Source: Rhynchosporium graminicola | Lineage: Eukaryota > Ascomycota > Leotiomycetes > Helotiales > Ploettnerulaceae | Length of the DNA stretch: 64,000 nucleotides | Reading direction: 5' to 3' | Assembly (NCBI GenBank): GCA_900074885.1 | Contig: FJUW01000071.1 | Span: 62,001 to 126,000 of the forward strand | Shown: positions 57,964 to 64,000 of the stretch, piece after piece | Layout: every line of letters starts with the position of its first letter | How positions within the stretch are numbered: the first letter of the stretch is position 1 | Program-made: the position numbers and the translations under genes | Notes under the pieces: generated by a model | What the model was told of the DNA's origin: nothing | Database searches by the model: none | Seen by the model: the letters and a program-made list of their open reading frames with translations, nothing else

Positions 57964-60038
57964 CTATGGGTTGCTTCCAATCACTACAGTGCCCCGAGTC
58001 CTCGATATGCACCTGAGCTTTCTCCAATCTTTAAATTTCGTGGCTGGACAGCAATTCCTCTTCCTCTTCTTGCTGACTGGATCTTCGACAAGCAGCTCGG
58101 TCACAATTTCCTCCGTCTTCCCCTTCACTGTCGTAGTTTCTTCGCAAGCCGACATAATGGATCGTTGGTATGCAACCAAGTCCCGCAGCGCACTCTTGTA
58201 CTCTATTGCAGCAACTTGGTCCTTCGTCTTCGATTTCTCTGCTCTCACATCTCTCAATACCCTTCTCAAGATCTTACCTGTTGGATTCCTGGGAATCAAA
58301 TCTATGAACACGACCTCTGCAACGTTCTTATATCTCGCCAATCTCGTACCGAGGAAATCCTTGACCGAGATCTCGTCGATCTTCGCATCCGGATTCTTCA
58401 CAACGAACGCCAATGGCACTTCTCCACAACCATCTGCTGCTGGTGAAGCAATGACGCCTGCATCTTGTATGCCAGGGTATTCCAGCAATGCGGCTTCGAT
58501 CTCAGCAGGACTGACCTGCCACCCACGGACTTTGATGAGGTCTTTCGTCCTGTCAATCACGTACCAATTGCCATTTTGAGCGTAGCCGATATCGCCGGTG
58601 CGAATCCAGCCATCTGCTGTGCGGGCTTCGATTGTCGCGAAAGTGTTGCTGAGATACCCTTTCATGGCATGAGCAGTTTGTATTTGAATTTCTCCCGTTG
58701 ACCCGTCTTTCTGTACGATGGTTCCGGATGCATCTACAGCCCTGCGACTGCTGTTAGCTCACAACTATAAGGATATCGTTTCAATTAAAGTTCCTGGCCA
58801 AGTACATACCTTAGCCGACTTCCATCGACAGCCTGTCCAACACTCCCACTTCCATCCTTGTCTCCTTTCGACCAACAAGTGGCCCAGCCCGTCTCAGTCA
58901 TCCCGTAAACCTGCACAATTCTAGCTTCCTCGCTCAATACTCCATACAGCTTTGACTGCATGCCATCACTTGCACAAGAACCACCTACGAAGACTCTTTT
59001 CAAGCTATCGAGCTCGCCTTTATCGTGCTTCGCAAGCGTCATCATGATAGGAGGCACGACAATCGTATGCGTAATGCCGACCTTCTTGATGGTATTCACG
59101 AAGAGGTTTTCTTCAAACCGTGGCATGATGTAAGCTGGGCATCCAGTGCGCAAGGGAACAGCATGCTGGAGTGGTATAGTGAAGACGTGGAAAGGTGGTA
59201 GCGCGATGAGGCTTCTCATGTCATTGTCAACCCGACCTCCCCCTCCGTTCTGAGCTTTGACCTGTGCTCGAACCAGATCTTCTACGATCTTTCCCTGCGA
59301 GACCAAGTATCCATGACTGATGACCGCAGCTTTTGGAAGACCTGATGTCCCACTTGTACTCACGTATGCGGCTTCGATGTCCTCGCTGCTGTCTTGAGTC
59401 CAATCCATCTCACCGTGGCAGAGAAGTTTTTCCCAGCTTTGTCGCGCGGGCGGGATATCTTCACTTTCGAAGTTGAGGATGAAAATTCTTGAGATTGGAA
59501 TAGAGCATTCTTCTGCTGCGCGAAGAGAGACGGAGAGAGATTTCAGAGAAGTCAGGATATGTTGAGCTCCTGTAATGCGGAGGTGGTGAGCGAGTTCGCG
59601 AGCTGTGTAGCCTGGGTTGGCGCCTGTGAAGCGGAGACCGGAGCCGATGATTGAGAGATATATTGGTGTGTAATTGATCTAATGCTCGTTAGGTTTCTGG
59701 TTATGAACGTGGGAGGTTGGGGTAAACATTGCAAATACTGTATTGATAAACAGTAACGGGGTGGATAACATTAGAAGGGAAGATGTTAGGAGCCTACATC
59801 GTTGAGACTGACAACACAGACGCAGCCATCTGTCCCAAAAGCATGAGCATTGAAGCCTGCTATCAATTTCCGAACCAAAGTGTGATTTTGAGCAAATGAG
59901 AGCGAGCGTGTGAGGTTGCTGGGGTCAATGTACAGCTAAGTGTATGTTACTTTCCTGCTCGAGTTCTCTCCATGGTCGACTTACAGGTTTGTCCTCGTCC
60001 AGCGGCGGATTTGCAAAAGTCCATGACACGAGATCCAT
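57964..60038 (-). CDS. Acyl-CoA synthetase, 4-coumarate-CoA-ligase-like
   Basis: Four exons (60038-59985, 59935-59798, 59678-58810, 58741-57964) encode 612 aa; introns are 49, 119 and 68 bp. The last intron has two in-frame acceptors nine bases apart. This is an ANL-superfamily adenylating enzyme: phosphate-binding loop STSGTSGLPK (171-180), PPFHVF, VYGMTETGW, the GWIRTGDIGY block with Asp404, IDRTKDLIKVRGWQV hinge (417-430), and catalytic Lys510 in PTGKILRR. It activates an acid with ATP and transfers it to CoA; the substrate cannot be read from sequence. Odd point: about 100 residues follow the catalytic Lys, a Lys/Arg-rich tail ending in SNP, where relatives usually stop within 20 and often carry a peroxisomal SKL. 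The tail may be real or a missed 3' intron. Confidence 0.92.
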
Positions 60039-62179
60039 GATGACTTTGATCCTAAGCAACAGCTCCAATGCTTAAATGGTTGGAAATGAGAGAGAGAAAA
60101 CGTCTTCCAGATGAACACAGTCAAAAATGGGTATGCTTTGAGATTTGTAGGTGCAGGAGGGCCTGAATAGATATCCCTGACTGACTCAAGCAATTTCCTT
60201 ACATTCCAAAAAGACGGGAATTCCTAATCCTATAATCTTTCTAAGGTGTCACAAAGCCGCAGTTCACTCGTGCCTGTTCGCGGATTCCACGGTCTAATCT
60301 TGGGAAGTTTCGTTTTGCTACTTGATGCCCGTGTACCATTTGGAATGACTCGCATGTGGCTTCTGTATTCCAAATACGTGCCTGTGCCACACCAAACTCA
60401 CGTGAACCTCCTACTAGCCTCAAAGATGTCTATTTTGATCTGAAATATCGTCTATCTTGTCTTATTTTGGCCATCATTTACTTACGCATGCGTGCCCGTT
60501 GTGGAGGTATATCTGAATGATTCTGGTGTTGTGATGTGTTAGTGTCGTGGCACAGCAACACTGCAACATCAACATATGATTAATACTTGAGGGCTGCACC
60601 CAAGCTTGTGCTTACATACATGCTGCATCTTTGACCAGGTTCGGACTCGGCTCCGCTAGGAACTGGCATTTGGATTTTGATATTCGTACGGTTACTTTCG
60701 CAATTGTCCTATTTTCCTATCGAGATCTGTACTACCTCGTTACTGTCCCACGTTTCTGTACCACAGTTGCACACGATAGACTGACGGGATTCCAGAACGA
60801 AAGGGAACCTGGTGTATCGGTTTGCTCAATTGTATGTCACGAGTCGCGTGAAGTCCAAAAAAATTTCAGGCTGGCAGGAGTCAGGTTGTTGATTTTGTGC
60901 AACGTTCTCTCAATCTCAGCCTCGATTTTTCTATCACGATCCGGGTCTCGGACAAGGATAAGCCATCAATTTGCTTGGAGAACGCTTCGCCGTCCTCTTG
61001 CATTGATTATTCTTTCGCAGGCTGTGATATGCGCTTACCAGTTGCTTACAAGCGCTTGATATTTTGGTCTGTCCCAATCAAGATTGTCCATGTTATGGCG
61101 TATCTGTTGAACTTGACGAACGACCAGGATTTACATCTCTTTGTGGGGGCCGGTCTTCCTTGCATTATGCATACTTGACTGCATCTGGGATGCTGGGACT
61201 TGTCGGAACCACCAATCGCTACGAGCTGATGCTATTTCCACTCGGCATGGGCTTTTGAGCATGCCAGTCGCATCTTCATACTGTATCAGTGCAATTCCCA
61301 TGAACGGCATTCCTCACATCTTAATTCGGTTTGTGGCTGTGTTACCAGTTTCCTCCGCGAGAATTTCGCTCGTTTGGCACTTGAAAACATATGACGAGAA
61401 CCCGGTTCTGAGCCAGCTGCAGAAGTTCGCGCGTCGAGGATCGAAATCCTCTCAAGTGAGACTTGGTGTAAGATGGAAAGCATTCTGCATCTCAAAATGC
61501 AGTCGGAATATCCAAAATTAAATTCTAAGCATACAATCCCATGTATTGAGATCTCAACGTCTCCGCCATATCTGGTATGTGAAAAACGCCGCTCCAAGAT
61601 AGCCGCTGTTTTGCCCGAGATATCAGAATGGGTCACGCAGTCGTACAAACTTTTGTTTCCGCTCTTGAAAACCACCGTCTCAAGAAATTCCGAATGGTAT
61701 TAAGGGACCGTTTGTTTCTGGTTCGCTTCGAGATGGGGAAATTGAACGCCGGCTTCACTATCCACCTACCTTCCCAATGGGACAGCAACACCCAAATAAT
61801 TCATTGCTTTGCCGTGCCAGATTACAAAAACTAATGAATGGGCGGCACAGCTGCATGAATCATCTTTAGAGTCAATTGGACCGACGATCCCTACTAATAG
61901 CTATTGTGAATAAGATCCTTAAATAGAGATCCAACTTTAGACTTTAGATGAGTCTTGGATAGGTGTCTAGGCTTACGAAGCTCTACTCACCCCACTCGCT
62001 CTTCTTGTACTCTGACCCAACATTGGACAGAGAAAGGAGTTCCAGAAGATGCTCTAGTTAGTTTTGTGCAACAGTTATAATGCACCGCCATCTACGTTAT
62101 CGTACGTCTATTCTATTGGGAAATAATAAAACTCCTTGAGTATATCGTTATAGAGACAACAATAGCTTCAAAATCAAAC
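60039..62179. other. Intergenic between ligase and TmpA-like gene
   Basis: About 2.1 kb between divergent starts. Frames at 60,631-61,059 and 61,141-61,521 show no motif. It contains copy 2 of the dispersed repeat at 61921-61983. Confidence 0.45.
61921..61983 (-). repeat. Dispersed 63-bp repeat, copy 2
   Basis: Reverse-complement copy of 25394-25456, only a few differences. The flanks are unrelated. Confidence 0.8.
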
Positions 62180-63690
62180 ATGGCCTCGATATCTCAACCC
62201 CAATTGGCCCGTATTTCCTCTACCTTGCATGCTGCTTCTGCAATCACAAAGTTCTCCTTCAAGTATACTTCAACTCTCACACACTCAAGCATCACAAGTT
62301 ACTCAAGCTCAAATTACCAAAAACCTCTTCCGCTCCCTCCAAAACATCATTCCCGGACTCTGCGCCACGCAAGGCATACATTTCTAAACGTTTATCGCCG
62401 TCTTTTCAGTATTGTCTTTGCTCTGAATGTTGTTGGAATCGCAATACTGTTGTGGAGCAATGATGAAGACGACAGCTCAACCTTCTTGGGGCATCTAGCC
62501 ACCGCGGCTTCAGCCAATATCACGATTGCGATATTAGCGCGACAGGACTATATGGTTAACGCCATGTTCAAGTATGTGCTCCACCATACTTATATTTGTA
62601 CTGCTTCTAAATTTTCAGACTATGTTGGTCAGTACCTCTGTCAGCACCACTTCGGCTGCGCAGAATGCTCACGAAAGTATATGAGTATGGAGGGGTGCAC
62701 AGTGGTGCTGCTGTATCATCAGTAGTCTGGTTTGCACTTTTTACTGGATTTCTCACGAATCAGTTCGTGAAAAGCGCAGCAATAAGAGGTCCAGCTGTCC
62801 TAACGACGACCTACATCCTCTTAATACTACTAATTTGCATTGTGGTCACCGCATATCCTCGTTTTCGGTTTTCATCTCACAACACTTTCGAAAATCTTCA
62901 CCGATGGGGCGGGTGGTTCTCATTTGCAATATTTTGGGTGGAGCTTGTACTTTTTGTTCATGCCCAGACGCCCCGGATCGGTCCAGCAATAGTGAGGCAG
63001 CCCGCTTTCTACTTCCTGCTCGTGTCGTCACTTCACACTATCCTGCCGTGGCTGCGTCTGCATAAGCTCTATATTACTCCCGAAAAATTATCGAACCATG
63101 CTATCCGACTTCACTTCACAGAATCTGTCCCACTTTTTGTCGGTCTCCGAATTTCTGATGCACCTTTGAAAGAATGGCATTCTTTCGCATGCATACCTGC
63201 TCGATCAGGTCCAGGTGGCTCAGTTCTCATTTCCGATGCAGGGGACTGGACCAAGAAGACAATACAGGATCCTAAGCCATACTATTGGGTCAAAGGTGTG
63301 CCTGTCACGGGAGTTCTGTGCATGGCTCGTATCTTCCGCAAGGTCGTCGTTGTAACAACAGGAAGTGGTATCGGTCCCTGTCTGGCAGTCATCCAAGATA
63401 TTCCTATTCGTGGTACCAGTTGCCGGGTGATCTGGTCGACGCCAAGTCCGCTGGAGACCTATGGGACCGAAATCTGCAACGCCGTCAAGATGGTAGATAA
63501 GGAAGCTATCATTATTGATACAAGAAAGGATGGGAGGAGACCAAATCTGGTTGCGATTGCATGGGAACTATATTGTAGGGAAGAGGCTGAGGCAGTGTTC
63601 GTCATCAGTAACCCAATGCTGACGAAGAAAGTTGTGTATGCGCTGGAAGCAAGAGGTATACCAACATTTGGACCTATATGGGACTCGTGA
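62180..63690 (+). CDS. TmpA-like ferric-reductase-fold membrane flavoprotein
   Basis: Two exons (62180-62571 and 62619-63690) with a 47-bp phase-2 intron encode 487 aa. After a Ser-rich start, about five or six hydrophobic helices span residues 75-310 (for example FSIVFALNVVGIAILLW, YILLILLICIVVTAYP, FSFAIFWVELVLFVHAQ). A cytosolic part follows with a nucleotide-binding motif VVVVTTGSGIGPCLAVI. The LTKVYEYGGVHSGAAV and LHRWGGW blocks match, as I recall them, the fungal proteins annotated as TmpA, an Aspergillus membrane protein involved in the switch to conidiation and thought to use FAD and NAD(P). Electron-transfer activity is inferred. Divergent from the ligase gene, with no evidence that they share a pathway. 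Confidence 0.82.
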
Positions 63691-64000
63691 TTCAGGAATT
63701 TAGAAATGTATATCACAATATCAGTAGACCCGGAGTTGACTGAATGAATCAAATAGCACCAGTTCTACCTTCGTCAAACTCTTTCGAGACAGCTCGGCCC
63801 TCCGGTAGAAGCGAACTATCGGCGACAGAAAATCTGGCTACTAGGGCAACTCCAGATACTGAACGAACTATTGAGAGTCTCGATCGTGACAAAACCTAAC
63901 TCAATCATTACTAGTAATGTCGCACAATTCCATTACGGGCTTCCATAGAGGAGGTTGCAAGATCGTTAACATTATATGGCATTTGTCCTTGAAGCAGCAT
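63691..64000. other. Right edge, nothing supported
   Basis: 3' region of the TmpA-like gene, then 250 bp without any feature I can name. Confidence 0.4.

Noticed and set aside
57964..62180. A biosynthetic gene cluster formed by the CoA ligase, TmpA-like protein and Zn2Cys6 gene
   Set aside because: No core synthase or other tailoring enzyme lies nearby, the genes are far apart and the regulator is separated by the lipase.

Overview
The window looks like nuclear DNA of a filamentous ascomycete (Pezizomycotina). Leotiomycetes is my best guess, but I have not tested that. The reasons are short introns (46 to about 230 bp) with fungal donors, CTNAC-like branch sites and YAG acceptors; an AreA/NIT2-type GATA factor; a DASH-complex Hsk3 subunit; a stand-alone eS30 gene; and a transposon whose damage looks like repeat-induced point mutation (RIP). 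All coordinates come from splice junctions I assigned by eye, and I checked that the phases add up for every multi-exon gene except the partial one at the left edge.

Left third (1-20.7 kb), gene by gene. A partial unknown gene runs off the left edge (-). A type II membrane protein that resembles a glycosyltransferase follows (+), then a 1,074-aa uncharacterised protein (-). A roadblock-type dynein light chain (-) is divergent from the ribosome-biogenesis factor ipi1 (+). Next come a DUF262-domain protein with a lysine-rich tail (+), a secreted CREG-like protein (-) and the ribosomal protein gene rps30 (+). The spaces between them hold many microsatellites, and five different tandem repeats sit together at 10.3-10.6 kb.

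20.75-23.97 kb: a 3.2-kb Tc1/mariner-type element with inverted repeats of about 192 bp. It carries two convergent, stop-riddled genes: a DD34E transposase on the minus strand and a roughly 613-codon accessory frame of unknown function on the plus strand. Both frames stay open over their full length except for TAG/TAA codons, and differences between the two terminal repeats are mostly CpA/TpG to TpA. This two-gene layout is the most unusual structure in the window.

Middle (24-41 kb): a small Ser/Thr-rich protein, the DASH subunit hsk3, and a WSC-domain membrane protein with an unusual domain order. A 7.8-kb stretch without a convincing gene (29.4-37.2 kb) then leads into areA, the global nitrogen regulator.

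Right third (41-64 kb): a small secreted cysteine-rich protein; a Mn-type CDF transporter with a probable GC-AG intron; a degraded reading frame at 46.2-46.8 kb; a secreted or anchored protein built of alternating 33-residue repeats and a second KDDEIL repeat; a Zn2Cys6-type protein with an odd metal loop; a diacylglycerol-lipase-like class 3 lipase; a 4-coumarate-CoA-ligase-like enzyme; and a TmpA-like ferric-reductase-fold membrane flavoprotein. A 63-bp dispersed repeat occurs in inverted orientation at 25.4 and 61.9 kb. I found no tRNA, rRNA or CRISPR, and no biosynthetic cluster is evident.
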